The notes under the pieces are model-generated. The model saw nothing but the letters and a program-made list of their open reading frames with translations. It ran no database searches and had not been told where the DNA came from. This document shows, piece by piece, positions 41,243-51,754 of a stretch of 64,000 nucleotides of DNA (the first letter of the stretch is position 1; each line of letters opens with the position of its first letter). The DNA comes from Aculops lycopersici. Lineage: Eukaryota > Arthropoda > Arachnida > Trombidiformes > Eriophyidae. The translations under genes were made by a program, and so were the position numbers. The stretch covers positions 1,391,512-1,455,511 of the forward strand of contig WNKI01000002.1 of the NCBI GenBank assembly GCA_015350385.1, written 5' to 3'.

Positions 41243-42742
41243 ATGGACTACAAGGGCCCGGTTGAGGCAGCCCTCTCCTCAGATCTAAGGGGTGAGCCTC
41301 GCAACTTTTCGCTTTGGGATATTCACACAGGAACCCAGCTAGTCGTTTTCAAAGGCAACAACGGGAACCCAATCGAGAAATGTCTGCAATTTATTGACAA
41401 CAACTATTTCATCTCGGCTGTGGATAATGTCATCCAAATTTGGTCAATATTCAATCGCAAGAGTCAGGATCAGAAGCTATTCTTACCTGGTCGACCGTCG
41501 GTTATTCTAACAAGTGGTTGCGGCAACTATCTCATCGTCGGTATCAGTGAAATGATATACATTTGGCAGCTCCATTCGGGCAACTTGCTAGCTTGTGTCC
41601 AGCGACACTATCAAACAGTATCGTGTCTTAAATTAAGCCAAGATGGTGCATTCCTATTGTCAGGAGGCGAGGATGGTATGGTCTTGGTGTGGCGATTCGC
41701 CGAGCTACTCACGGGCGTGCAAAACAACGATCCAAAATTTACCTGGCAGAATCATAGTGCTCAAGTGACAGATATACATTTGATGAATAGCGGTAGATGC
41801 ATAACAACGTCGGCGGATAAGACAGTCAATATTTACTCTTACATCACGGGAAAAAGATTGTTCTGTGTTACACTGCCCACGCCTATTTGGTCTGCGGTCA
41901 TGGATAAGAATGAAACAGTTGCCTATTTTGGTGGTCTAGATGGAAACATCTACCAACTAGCAACCTCTACTGTAAGTCTTGCTCAAAGCAACGATGATAA
42001 TGGATCTCAAAGACCGATCCTCACTGGCCACAAGGGTAAAGTTGTCTCACTTATCCTATCAATGGACGGTTCGAGATTGATCTCGGCTTCATTAGACACA
42101 TCGTGCAAGATTTGGGATTTGAGAACTAAGAAAATGTTGCAGGATGTTAAGCACCAAGCCCCCGTAGTAAACCTTAGGCATGTGATGATACCCGAATCCT
42201 TTGCACTGACTAGCATGACGCAAAGTCACATCAAACCACCTCTTTCGGTTAAACCTCTAAAGAGACAAGTTTATAAGATGCCTCGAGACGCCAGCCTGAT
42301 GCGAAACGATGTCTTCGAGGAGTCAAGCACTACAATAATCAACGTTAAGAGCAAACAAAGGCCAAGTACTGTCAATGACCTGGTTATGTTCGATATAAGC
42401 AATCTCAAGAATACCAAGGGAAATGAGTGTCGACTCATTGAAACGAACAGTCATGACTGCGAAAACAAGAATCAAGATAACGGCCAGACATCTCAGCTTC
42501 GTGAAAAATTCCGAGACTTGTATATGCTCTCGGTAGAAAAAATTTTCCACGATGCGGCTGAAGAATCTCTAAAACCATACAAATCGATCGTTGATGAGAT
42601 TGTTTCGACTGATGGGACTCCAAATCGAAAGGGGACCAAATCTCGCAAAACTAAAGTCAAAACTTCACCAAAAGTTAGAGTAAAGTCTAAAGATTCTCCA
42701 GGTTCTCCGCAGAGAGGTAATAAGAAAGTTAAATCTAGTTAA
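41243..42742 (+). CDS. WDR18: WD repeat-containing protein 18 (WDR18/Ipi3)
   Basis: 499 residues in one exon. Residues 1-310 form a WD40 propeller. WDR18-specific segments are EMIYIWQLHSGNLLACVQRH, YQTVSCLKLSQDGAFLLSGG, EDGMVLVWRFAELL, and a late LISASLDTSCKIWDL. WDR18 (yeast Ipi3) is part of the PELP1-TEX10-WDR18 (Rix1) complex in the nucleolus and nucleoplasm. That complex acts with MDN1 and SENP3 in 60S pre-ribosome maturation and ITS2 processing. The tail (residues 320-499) contains a short helix (REKFRDLYMLSVEKIFHDA) like the C-terminal coiled coil of WDR18/Ipi3 and ends in a Lys/Ser-rich nuclear-type tail. An AATAAA starts five bases after the stop. It converges on the SLIRP-like gene. 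Confidence 0.92.
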   Translation: MDYKGPVEAALSSDLRGEPRNFSLWDIHTGTQLVVFKGNNGNPIEKCLQFIDNNYFISAVDNVIQIWSIFNRKSQDQKLFLPGRPSVILTSGCGNYLIVGISEMIYIWQLHSGNLLACVQRHYQTVSCLKLSQDGAFLLSGGEDGMVLVWRFAELLTGVQNNDPKFTWQNHSAQVTDIHLMNSGRCITTSADKTVNIYSYITGKRLFCVTLPTPIWSAVMDKNETVAYFGGLDGNIYQLATSTVSLAQSNDDNGSQRPILTGHKGKVVSLILSMDGSRLISASLDTSCKIWDLRTKKMLQDVKHQAPVVNLRHVMIPESFALTSMTQSHIKPPLSVKPLKRQVYKMPRDASLMRNDVFEESSTTIINVKSKQRPSTVNDLVMFDISNLKNTKGNECRLIETNSHDCENKNQDNGQTSQLREKFRDLYMLSVEKIFHDAAEESLKPYKSIVDEIVSTDGTPNRKGTKSRKTKVKTSPKVRVKSKDSPGSPQRGNKKVKSS

Positions 42743-42746
42743 GTTA

Positions 42747-42752
42747 AATAAA
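42747..42752 (+). terminator. Poly(A) signal of WDR18
   Basis: AATAAA starting five bases after the WDR18 stop and about 50 bases from the stop of the facing SLIRP-like gene. Confidence 0.55.
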
Positions 42753-42802
42753 TGATCGTGTGGTAGTAGTAACTATGTATTATACTTTGATATTGAACTA
42801 GA

Positions 42803-43072
42803 CTAAATTTCCATCCCAGGGTTTTTGCTATCAATAGTTCTATTGACCATCACTGATCTTCCATCAATTTGCAATTGTCCTCTCCTGATTAGCGACCTCA
42901 CTCCTTCTTCGTTATCCACATAAGCAATACCAATGCCCCTTGAGAGGCCAGTTTTATTGTCATAGAGAATCTTTGTAAATCTTGGCCTCGTGTTTAGAGT
43001 TCTACCTAAGAAGCGACTCAGATCCTGGCGTGTGAACGTCCACGGCAAGTTGATTAACTTCAATCCACTCAT
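42803..43072 (-). CDS. SLIRP-like single-RRM RNA-binding protein
   Basis: An 89-residue protein made almost entirely of one RRM. RNP2 is LKLINLPW (residues 4-11) and RNP1 is the degenerate RGIGIAYV (residues 45-52). The pattern PWTFT..DL..FLG......F..ILYD..TGLSRGIG.AYVD.EEG...LI......IDG..V matches SLIRP, which stabilises mitochondrial mRNAs with LRPPRC in the matrix. RNP1 lacks one of the usual aromatics. No long targeting leader is present, and SLIRP orthologues have only a weak one. The start is the ATG directly before RNP2. An upstream minus-strand frame (43,002-43,343) has no ATG linked in frame and is not added. The gene is divergent from REEP with a 317-bp spacer and converges on WDR18. 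Confidence 0.8.
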   Translation of the reverse strand: MSGLKLINLPWTFTRQDLSRFLGRTLNTRPRFTKILYDNKTGLSRGIGIAYVDNEEGVRSLIRRGQLQIDGRSVMVNRTIDSKNPGMEI

Positions 43073-43389
43073 TTTGATGATGGTTGTGAAATAATACTCG
43101 TTTGTGATTGGTAAATAGAATGTAGGTGTCGAATATACAGTCTGTATAATACAGATAGTTGTTACCGCGAGTTAAACAATGATTTTCACTTGTGTTCAAG
43201 CTAGCACGCGACTTTTTCCCTCGAGATGCAGGCTCCGCTGCTGAAGCCGTCGCTATTTGGGCCTGTACGCGGAACTTTAACGTTATCACCGCCGTACGGT
43301 AGTTGTCGCCATCAACATCGCCATAGTTGTGTCGTATTGCCAATACGGTATTGGGCGTTGTCCATCGACGTCCAGTATTTTAAACTAAA
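43073..43389. other. Divergent spacer between the SLIRP-like and REEP genes
   Basis: 317 bp between two ATGs pointing away from each other, probably a shared promoter region. The open frame on the minus strand has no supported function. Confidence 0.45.
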
Positions 43390-44162
43390 ATGATACTCCA
43401 AATACTCTATAATTATATGAAATTAACCGTTGGAACCTTGTATCCTGCCTATAAAACATGGAAATCACTTAAGAGGAAGAATGAGACGACAAGAGTAAGT
43501 ATATGCAACAAGAGAGTTACCTGGAATAGTGAACAGCTAAAACAATAGTCGTATCAAAACAATCATACTAACTCCATATGTTTACATAACTTTTTGCATC
43601 CTTAAATCGCACCCAATAGCGTCGGTGGCTCAAATATTGGGTCAACTTTAGTGCCTTTCAAGTGTTTGAACTTGTTGCTGACATAACACTTGCTTACATA
43701 ATACCATTCTACTTAGAGTTGAAACTTTTAGCAATCATATGGCTAGTTGTGGGAACAAGATTGATCTTTGACTCCATCGTCGATAGGGAACTTTCCAAGC
43801 GCGAGAAGGCAATTGATAAGTGGCTCGGCCGTGGCAAGAGGGCCCGTGAGGAGTTCTTAGCTGTTGTTTGGTTTGAGGTGTCACGGTGTTCAATGAAAAT
43901 TCTAACTGCCTTAATGTACGGAGGATTATCTGGTCTTAAACACAACTTTCCTTTGATAGATGAATCACCAAAGATGTTAATGGATAAGCCACAACCAGAA
44001 CAGCAGGATGTCAAGATGCTTGTTGACAGGCAAATTGTACAAGATAGTGAGGAGGAAGAGGAAATGGATGATAGTAACGATGAAGATTATGAGTCAAACT
44101 CATACAAGGAACCAGATAGATACAGTAGAAGGATAGAAACAAGAAGATCAAAAGTGCAATAA
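43390..44162 (+). CDS. Receptor expression-enhancing protein (REEP1-4 type), two exons
   Basis: Exon 1 is 43390-43494 and exon 2 is 43620-44162. The 125-bp intron has a GTAAGT donor and a CAATAG acceptor in phase 0. Exon 1 encodes the TB2/DP1/HVA22 start, with GTLYPAYKTWKSLKRK. Exon 2 continues RRWLKYWVNFSAFQVFELVA, then DITLAYIIPFYLELKLLAII. The product has 215 residues. REEP proteins insert hydrophobic hairpins into the ER membrane, shape tubules, and in the REEP1-4 branch bind microtubules. The SKREKAIDKWL segment matches REEP1-4 better than REEP5/6. The C-terminus is acidic (DSEEEEEMDDSNDED). Exon 1 is only 35 codons, so the gene is easily misread as starting at the GTG at 43662. The human homologue REEP1 is a hereditary spastic paraplegia gene (SPG31). 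Confidence 0.9.
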
Positions 44163-44354
44163 TAATGGAGCCTGTTTTGAATCATAATGATGCATGAAAT
44201 ATATGAAGTAATTATAAGACTTGTTTATTATTGTGTGTATAAAATATTTTTTAATCCTCGTTCACTCTTTCTCTCTCCCTCTCTCGCTCTAGATGTCCAA
44301 TATCCTCACAATCAGTTCGTTGATCTGTATATCTGTTGGATCTAGCTCACTCAT

Positions 44355-44969
44355 TCAACGACGTCCCAATTTCGAGTTGACAAAATCGGTGGCTTTCTTG
44401 GTGAGTCCCTTCTTCTCGAGTCCTGGGTACAAGGCGACGAATAAGGCCACAAGGTAGGTCAAAAATAGGTTGTTGAACTTGTTGCCCAAATAGGCCAACA
44501 CAATAAGGGAGCCTAGAAGAGCTGGGTAGTAGAGTTTTGGCTTCTTTGTCTTCAATGAGCAACATGATTCGCAAATGGTGTTCACGAAAACGTAAAATTT
44601 GGCCAAATCCATGCAAATCTTATCGAAACGTTGGTTCTCCTTGTCGGCCAACTTGGCTGGTGGTGGCGAGCACAAACTTTTGGCTATCGTTGGCATGGCC
44701 AGATCTAGTAAGGCTATGGCAATACCAAGATATGACATGGTTGCCAAGATTGAGGAGTTTAGCAGGTGAATGATGAGGAATGACACAGTTACAAAGGAGA
44801 CAACAAAGATTGGATGTGCATCCTTCTCCCAAGTTAGAATGGAATGTAACTTGAGTATTACATGCTTGTTTGCCTGAAATTTGTTAGCTAGCTGAGTCTT
44901 GAGCTGCTGGACATTGTTGCCCGATGACGACGGTTGGCTCGGTTGTTGTGCTTGTGTTGGCGACGACAT
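44355..44969 (-). CDS. ARL6IP1: ARL6IP1, ER membrane-shaping protein
   Basis: 204 residues in one exon. A Gln/Ser/Pro-rich N-terminus is followed by LHSILTWEKDAHP, then two pairs of hydrophobic segments (about residues 53-90 and 148-187) typical of a reticulon-like hairpin protein. The RFDKICMDLAKFYV and KKPKLYYPALLGSLIVLAYLG segments, the LTYL motif and the ending PGLEKKGL match ARL6IP1. ARL6IP1 bends ER membranes, interacts with atlastin and an inositol phosphatase, and takes part in ER-phagy. The human gene is SPG61. It sits tail-to-tail with the REEP gene, only 192 bases between stop codons. The ATG at 44969 is the only reasonable start. Confidence 0.92.
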   Translation of the reverse strand: MSSPTQAQQPSQPSSSGNNVQQLKTQLANKFQANKHVILKLHSILTWEKDAHPIFVVSFVTVSFLIIHLLNSSILATMSYLGIAIALLDLAMPTIAKSLCSPPPAKLADKENQRFDKICMDLAKFYVFVNTICESCCSLKTKKPKLYYPALLGSLIVLAYLGNKFNNLFLTYLVALFVALYPGLEKKGLTKKATDFVNSKLGRR

Positions 44970-47214
44970 ATTTTGTTCTTCTTGTTGTCTTTCTGTAATT
45001 TAAAAAGTCTAACTAACGTATTGTTGTTGTTTTTTAGTTGTTGCGAGTGTTGTGGTAATATTAATTAAATTTAGTGGTCCTGGTTCGTATTATGACAAGG
45101 AGTAATATTCGATTTGTCCAATCTCCAGAGATGTGAGTAGCTAAGGATGACAGTGGAAGTGTGTATTATTTTTTAGTTGGCTATTTGAGTAGTATAGTTG
45201 TTGCTCTCCCTTTGCTGCTGCTGCTGCTGCTGCGAGGCTATCCCTGGCCTGTCTGTCCGTCCGCCGCAGATGCCGTCGCCGGAGAGTTTCTGCCAAACTG
45301 CCTGACTGTCTTTGTGAGTGCTGCTTCCAATCTAGTACACAGAACTCCGCAGCAGTTGTTTGCGTTTGCTTGTGTGTTTGCAAGTCCGTTGCCATTTTAA
45401 CAGAATTCCTGTTGACCGTCTGTGTGCGCGTGTGTATGACTGTGTGTTGGAAAGTATACAGAGCGCTGCATTAAACAAGAAGCTTACGAGAACATCGCAA
45501 AGCAGCGACCACGACGACACTTGGCCAGCGGCTCCATTGGCGCGCCGCTGTGCTGCAAACTCATGCATCAGCAGCAGACTTCCGGACGCTGCTGGGAGCA
45601 TCGAGCTAGCCAGACAGCCAACAGGTGGCAGCTGCTGCTCTCTTTTTTCCTATGACTTTAGCGTCATGACATGCGTCGCATAGAGCCGCTGTCATATATT
45701 TTCTACACCTAGAAGCTGACTAAACTCTTCAATCTGCCAACCGACAGCAAACAAGCGAAATTATAGCTGCCAATTAACTCTTGCTTGCGGCCCACGTGGT
45801 ATCAAGCCCCAGTTGGCAAGTCAAGCGAAGAATTTTACTAAACTGATATCTGTCATCTGCCGCCGATTTAGACAGATAGTAATTGATCGGATTTTTCGTT
45901 TGCTTTGGGATACTAAAAACCTAGGCTGGTGACTCTTTGGGTAGGCGCCTGTTTTGCTGCTATACCGTAAGCCTGAAGGAGAACTGGGTGAAGCAAAGCA
46001 ATAATTAAACTGTTTTGCAGCGGGTGAATTTTATTTGATCTAGCTTTTCTACAAGAATTCCGCAAAAAATCTAATCTGTTTTCGCGACCTTTCCTTCCTC
46101 CTCTAATATTTTTCAAACGAATCCCGCGGACTGCTGCGAAAATTCAGTAGAATTGGCGCCGGATGCTCGTTCGATCAACTGTGAGATAAAGAGAAGGAGA
46201 GAATGATCACAACTGCTCTACATGTACACGAACTCTGAGTGCATCTACAACCACTCGTTCTTAATATGCTGACTCCTCGAATCTCGGGGTACAATCAACA
46301 AGTGACGCAACGAACGCAGCGCTTATATGTACCTCCTGCCGCCGGTAAGCTAGGCAGAACGCGTTCCTTTTCATGCAGCTCAAGATTCTTAAGGCAACTT
46401 CAGGCCATGGCGGCCTGAAGTTACAAAAAGACAAATGGCAGTCTGAACACTTACCACGTCTCACATGCCAATAGAAAGGTCATCTCTCGTTACTTGTCAG
46501 TACTTTAACTACTCGAGTCAGTCGCAGGTCGAAATAAGAGAAATTCTTTTTTATGCCACAAGCGACAAGCTCGAGTTTTCTCTTTCAGCTAAGTTGAGGC
46601 TTCTGAGTTAAGTAAACGAAATATTACATTTACCTGGATATAAATGAGCACAAACAGACAGAGGGGGTAGTGGGACAACCATTTCTTCTCTTTCGTTTCT
46701 TTTTGAACCTGAATTTACTCTCAATTTATTAACAAATATCACTTTTTCAATTTTTAAACTCGTTTTGTTTGTCTGGTTTGTTTTTCTTGTGCCTACATAA
46801 TATATAAATTGATTATTAGTTATTAGTTGCTACTAGAAAAAGAAAAGTTATATATATATATTTTTGTGGTAATTTTCTCTTGAGATCCACTTTTTGGTCT
46901 AAGTTTGTCATGAGTCATGACTGCTTCTAGTGATCGATTGCATTTGATGTTAGTTTGTTCTTCTCTCTCCTATTTCTTTCCTGTTGGTACAATGGAAGTC
47001 CTGATTTAGAAAATTCATGTGGAAAATTTATCAATCTCTAAGCTGAACTCCATTGTATAATAGTGCAGTGTAAATTTAGTATAACACTTATCTAACAAAT
47101 GGATAATCATCATACTCGTTGCCTTTGATCTTAATTGTTGATCTTGTTCTCAGTTGAATGGTAATTTTTGTTGTTGTTGATAAAGCCAAGAGTGATATTA
47201 TCAATCAATACAAT
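44970..47214. other. Intergenic region without a supported gene
   Basis: 2.2 kb containing the ARL6IP1 promoter on the left and the 3' flank of the RGS gene on the right. Short frames lack ATG or domains. One perfect hairpin (46,396-46,422) and a TA tract at 46,849-46,862 are present. Confidence 0.45.
46396..46422. repeat. Perfect inverted repeat, 11-bp arms
   Basis: AACTTCAGGCC at 46396-46406 is the exact reverse complement of 46412-46422, across a 5-base loop. Confidence 0.88.
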
Positions 47215-50200
47215 TCATGAGCTACTCTTGCGACTTGTGGTTTGGATTTTGGCCAACTTTTTGTACATTGGCGAATTGATAAATCTTGGATAGGAATCAC
47301 GATGCATAAGAGTGTAGATTTGAACTTGAGCCTCGTCGAAAATTTTTGAAGTTGGCTTCTTGATATTGTTATTGATTTCATCACGAACTCGCGAGTCCAA
47401 GCTCACCTGTATTGATTGTGTTGGTTAGAGTAGGAGAGTTTAGAGGGAGGTTAGTTCAAGTGATTATATGAGATATGTTCGAAAGAAGCATATTCATTTC
47501 TAATTTGATTGATGAAACTCACCTCTTTGGCCGATAGAATGGAGATATAATCCTCGTAAATGTCGCGCGCTTTGCTCGCTATACTCTTGAGGTCCATTTC
47601 GCCCTTGAGTTCCTCGCAAGCAATCCAAAACAATATGTTCTCCTCACTATACTCGCACCTGAGGAAATCCTGGAAAACTTTGCGACCCTCTGTATTGGTT
47701 TTCAATTTAGTTGAGGTGTTAGTTATTGCTTAGTAATTGAAGGTCACCATGTAATCAAATGTAAGGACGAGGCACACAAATCGATTGAAAACTTACCTGG
47801 ACATTTCATCAATCGATCAAACGAGTCACCCCAAGCTCGAATTTCCTCCAACGAGACACTAAATAAGGTTTTTTTGTGTAAGCATTATAATTTAAATTGT
47901 TAGATTTCTAATCTCGATACAATATCTGTAATAATGAAATCAAAATTACCACTCACCTTGGCATCACCTGGTCGCACTTGTTGTTGCTATTCGACAACCC
48001 GGAAGCATCGCCGCTAGGCTTCTGCTGATGGTCCAGCTTGTTGCTGCCATTTGTGACGTTTCTGTGTGAGAGTCTATTACGATAGTAAATTTTAGGTTAG
48101 TATATAATGCTCGATCAAAAGCAAGAAGATTAAACGAATAGCAGATAATTACGCTGAACATGGACAACAACAGCACCAACACAACCGACACCTTCGATCG
48201 ACAGGGACACTGGACTCAATGATTTGCTTCGGTTGGCTGGCCTGCTGATCTCGTTGTAGCTGCTGGTTTGTGGCAGCCTGTTGATCTTGTTGCTTCGACA
48301 ATCGTTGAATTGTATAATGATCCTCGCCGCCAGCACCACCGCTATTTGAGCCGCTCTGCTGGTGACCCTCGCCACTTCCGCTTGGTGGTTGTTGCCGTTG
48401 GTTGTGTCCGCAACCATCGTTGCCAGCGCCGGCTCCACCACTCGTCACATCCTGTCTGGACTGTTGACTCTTCTTTGAGTTCTCGCGCGACGAGGACATT
48501 TGTCTAACCAATTGATCGTCATGCTGACTCCCATTGCCACTCTCATTGCCTGTTCCCCCAACTTTTTGCTCCCCATTTGCATTGGACTTTTCACAGAACG
48601 ACGAATTTCTACTCATCATCACAGTTGGCTGCTCAATTGGCCCACCATCAACATTATTAACTCCGGCCACCTGTTCCCCTTCGGCTCTATTCTCGTTAGA
48701 TAAACCTTGTGTTTGGTGTTGCTCTAGTTGTTTGTGTTGTTGATGATTTGGACTTGATTCAATGGACGTGATTGCAATTTGTTGGTCCTCCTGTTCCACT
48801 TGCTCGCTGGCCAATCTATTGGCCATAGCCGCCGACTTGCTCTCAACATCACTAGTGGGCGACATTTCCATCTTGACGACCGAGTCGTTGGCACCAATAT
48901 CAGTTTGCTGTTGGTCCAGATGCATTCTATTCTCGTCATCGCTTTGCTGTTGTTGCTGTTGATTGCGTGAACTTGACTTAAGGCCCCCTAATGAACCGTC
49001 AGGTAGATTAGTTTTCGAGCCGCTTGAAGTTTGGTTGCGATTGAGATTCTGTCTTCCGGCAAGTTGCTGCTTGCTTATCGTGCCACCACCACCAGAAACC
49101 ACCTGATGACTGTGGCTGTGTCGGTGGCCGTGATTATGATGATGATGGTAATGGTGGTGATTGTGAGGATATGCTCCACCCCGGCCGGTAGTTCCAGAGG
49201 AATGTTGCTCACAGGTGGCTCCCTGCTTGCCAGCAGCCTCAAGGTTGACGCTTGCAACTGGCTCCGAGTCGCCAATCTCGCCGCTACCCTGCTGGTGCTG
49301 ATGATGCTCGTGAGCTCCGTGGTGATGATGGTGACTATGGTGGCCGTGGTTTCGAGCGTGACGACACTGATGGTGCTCGTGATAGGGACAACAGGAGACA
49401 ACTTGAGACTGATTTGCTTGTGAGCTAGTAATATCCTGCAACGGCATTCGCTGTTGCAAGACGCCGCTCTCGTCACTTCCGGCACCGCCACCTGCCGCCA
49501 AATCCAGTGCTTCGCCCGAAGCAACTAGTTGCTGTTGCGACTTGTTCAAATCCTCACCAACCAATCGGCGCTTATGGGTTCGATGGTGGTGATTGTGATG
49601 ATGGTGATGGTGGTGGTGGTGGCCGCTGCCGCCGTGACAGTGGCTGTGATGGTGCTTCTGTTGCTGCTGACCACTTAGATGCTGTTGGTGATGGTGCTGG
49701 TGGTTGTGATGATGATGATGAGCTCCTGACGAGTGCAATGGACACCGACCAATTTGAATGCTCATCCGCTTCTCATGCCCAAGAGTCTCTTTGTTCGGCG
49801 ATTGCTCCTGCAACTGGAGCGGCTGACTTCCGGTCGTATGCTGTCTCTGATGTGTGGCCGATGAGACGGAAGAGGCAGAAGATTTGGACTCACTGGCTGC
49901 CGTGTTTGTGTTTGAGGTTGCTACTTGTTTGCTTTGGCTCTGTTGCTCTATTGATGTATCGACTTCCGCTTGGTGCTGTTGGTTGTCTAGCTTGCTGCTG
50001 GACACACTCTTTTGTCGCTGTTGGTGTTGTTGTTGCTGCTGGCGGGATTTCGTTGCTTCACCTAGTTGCTGTTGTCCATCGCACCCGTCCGTCGAGGCCG
50101 CAAGTTGGTGTTGCTCCTGACTGGAGTCCCTGTTGGCCAGCGAGGGTGACATTGAACCACCGCCGCCGCCACTCATGGCGCCTGCACTAGATCGGTGCTG

Positions 50201-51223
50201 AGCCGCCTGTTGCAGCTGGTGGTGTTGATGCGACGAGTGGTGATGGTGATGGTGATGATGATGACCATGGTGACCATGATGGTTGCGGTGATGGTGGTGG
50301 TGGTGGTGGGCGTGGCTCATGTGGTGGGTGTATCCAGCGGGATGGCTATGTTGCTGGTGGTGGTGGTGGTGGTGGTGGTGATGTTGGCCATGGTGACCGT
50401 GGTGTCGGTTGCATTGATGGCCGTAGTGTGAATGTGAGTGTTGGTGCTGACCGGAAGACGTCCGACTTCTACCTGATTTCTCGATGCTCATCTGACTATC
50501 AGCGGTGGCCATAGTCGAGCTTAGAGCCTGACTTCCGCCAGCTCCGCTTTTTCCTCCCTCGACAATGTCTCGCATTCGCGCCACTAGCGGATCGATGGCA
50601 GGCTCTATCTGATCTGGATTCGATCGGCCCGCCATGTGCACTACCTGATGTTGTTGCTGGTGGTGGTGATGCAACCGGTGGTCATCCTCCTCTTGTTCAT
50701 CAATATCTTCCTGGTCGTCAACGTCGTTCTCTAGCGCAACACCAACGTTAACCTGGTCGCCCTCGAACTGCAATCTTGCGCTCGAAGTCAACTGATTGTC
50801 TGTTGGCAATTGCTCATCGTTGTTACTATTCTCGATTGAAGGCTCGCGCGAAATAACCATTGCCGCTTGCTGTTGCTCATCGGCTTGCATTTGCCGGTGA
50901 GTATTGTAGTTGTCGGTTAATGTGGTTGTGCCTGAAGTTTCGACCACTTGTTGTTGCCGCTGCCGTTGCTGCTCACTTGAACCCGTCACCACTACAGTCC
51001 GCTCGGAACTCTTCGATTGCTCATCCTCCTCGGCGCTCTCCTGTTGATGCCTCGTATCCGCCATTCCAACCGGAGGGGTCGAGGGAGAAGGAGACGCCGA
51101 GTCCATTGGCGAGTCAACACTGCCACCACTTGAAACTAAATCCTGCGACGCGGCTAACTGCTCTGTGGTGATGGTGTTGGTGGTGGTTGACGTCGCGTTC
51201 ATTGTCATCACCATGGTCGTCAT
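47215..51223 (-). CDS. RGS-RZ family regulator (RGS17/19/20-like) with a huge His/Gln-rich N-terminus, five exons
   Basis: Exons: 48153-51223, 47957-48073, 47797-47858, 47523-47689 and 47215-47406. All junctions are GT-AG and in phase; introns are 79-116 bp. The product has 1,202 residues. The C-terminal part is a standard RGS-RZ protein: a cysteine string CRLCWCCCCPC (palmitoylation) at the end of exon 1, a linker, then the RGS domain starting SLEEIRAWGDSFDRLMKCPE, with FLRCEYSEENILFWIACEEL, ARDIYEDYISILSAKEVSLD and QIYTLMHRDSYPRF. It should act as a GTPase-activating protein for Gi/o/z alpha subunits at membranes; the Drosophila counterpart is double hit (Dhit). The roughly 1,000-residue exon 1 extension is unusual: repeated poly-His blocks, poly-Gln, Ser and Gly runs, with no folded domain seen. 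Family members normally have about 200-300 residues. Confidence 0.9.
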
Positions 51224-51754
51224 GAATGACCACTTGTTCTACCTGGGCTCGCGCTCGCCACCCTGGCACACGAGACACCCCTTTTGCCCTTTGTTTCTTC
51301 GTTTCTTTGGAAGACTCTTGGGTTGCAGTTGCTTTTGTTATGGTATGCTTATTTTATCTTATATACTTTTGATCGTATCTTGAGTGTTTGAAGTTCAAGT
51401 TCAAGTTTTTCACGTTGCTTCAATGGTGATATTTCTGCTTTACTATGCATAGAGGATTTCCCTTTTCACTCTCAACCCCTCAGATTTATTTTCTTGGCCA
51501 ACCACTATAATCTTCGACTTGCAGTTTGGGTGCTTGGAGATCTCAAATGGAGTTGAGTATGTTGCTTAAAAATTATTGTTTTTGTTGCGATATGTTTTGC
51601 GATTAACTTGAGATAAAATTACACCTAGTCACTTTTTGCATTTTGAATTGAGTCGAGTGGTGCATTAAAATCGAAGTTGCTAACGAACAAGCAACTGGAC
51701 AACGAGGAGTAAAATATTGACTTCACCAAACTTCACCTGGAAAACTTCAACTCT
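51224..51754. other. 5' flank of the RGS gene up to the assembly gap
   Basis: Non-coding DNA immediately upstream of the RGS start. The likely promoter or 5' UTR continues into the gap. Confidence 0.4.

Noticed and set aside
49031..50431. Plus-strand frames rich in Val/Met across the RGS exon
   Set aside because: They are the reverse complement of the His/Gln codons of the real minus-strand exon.
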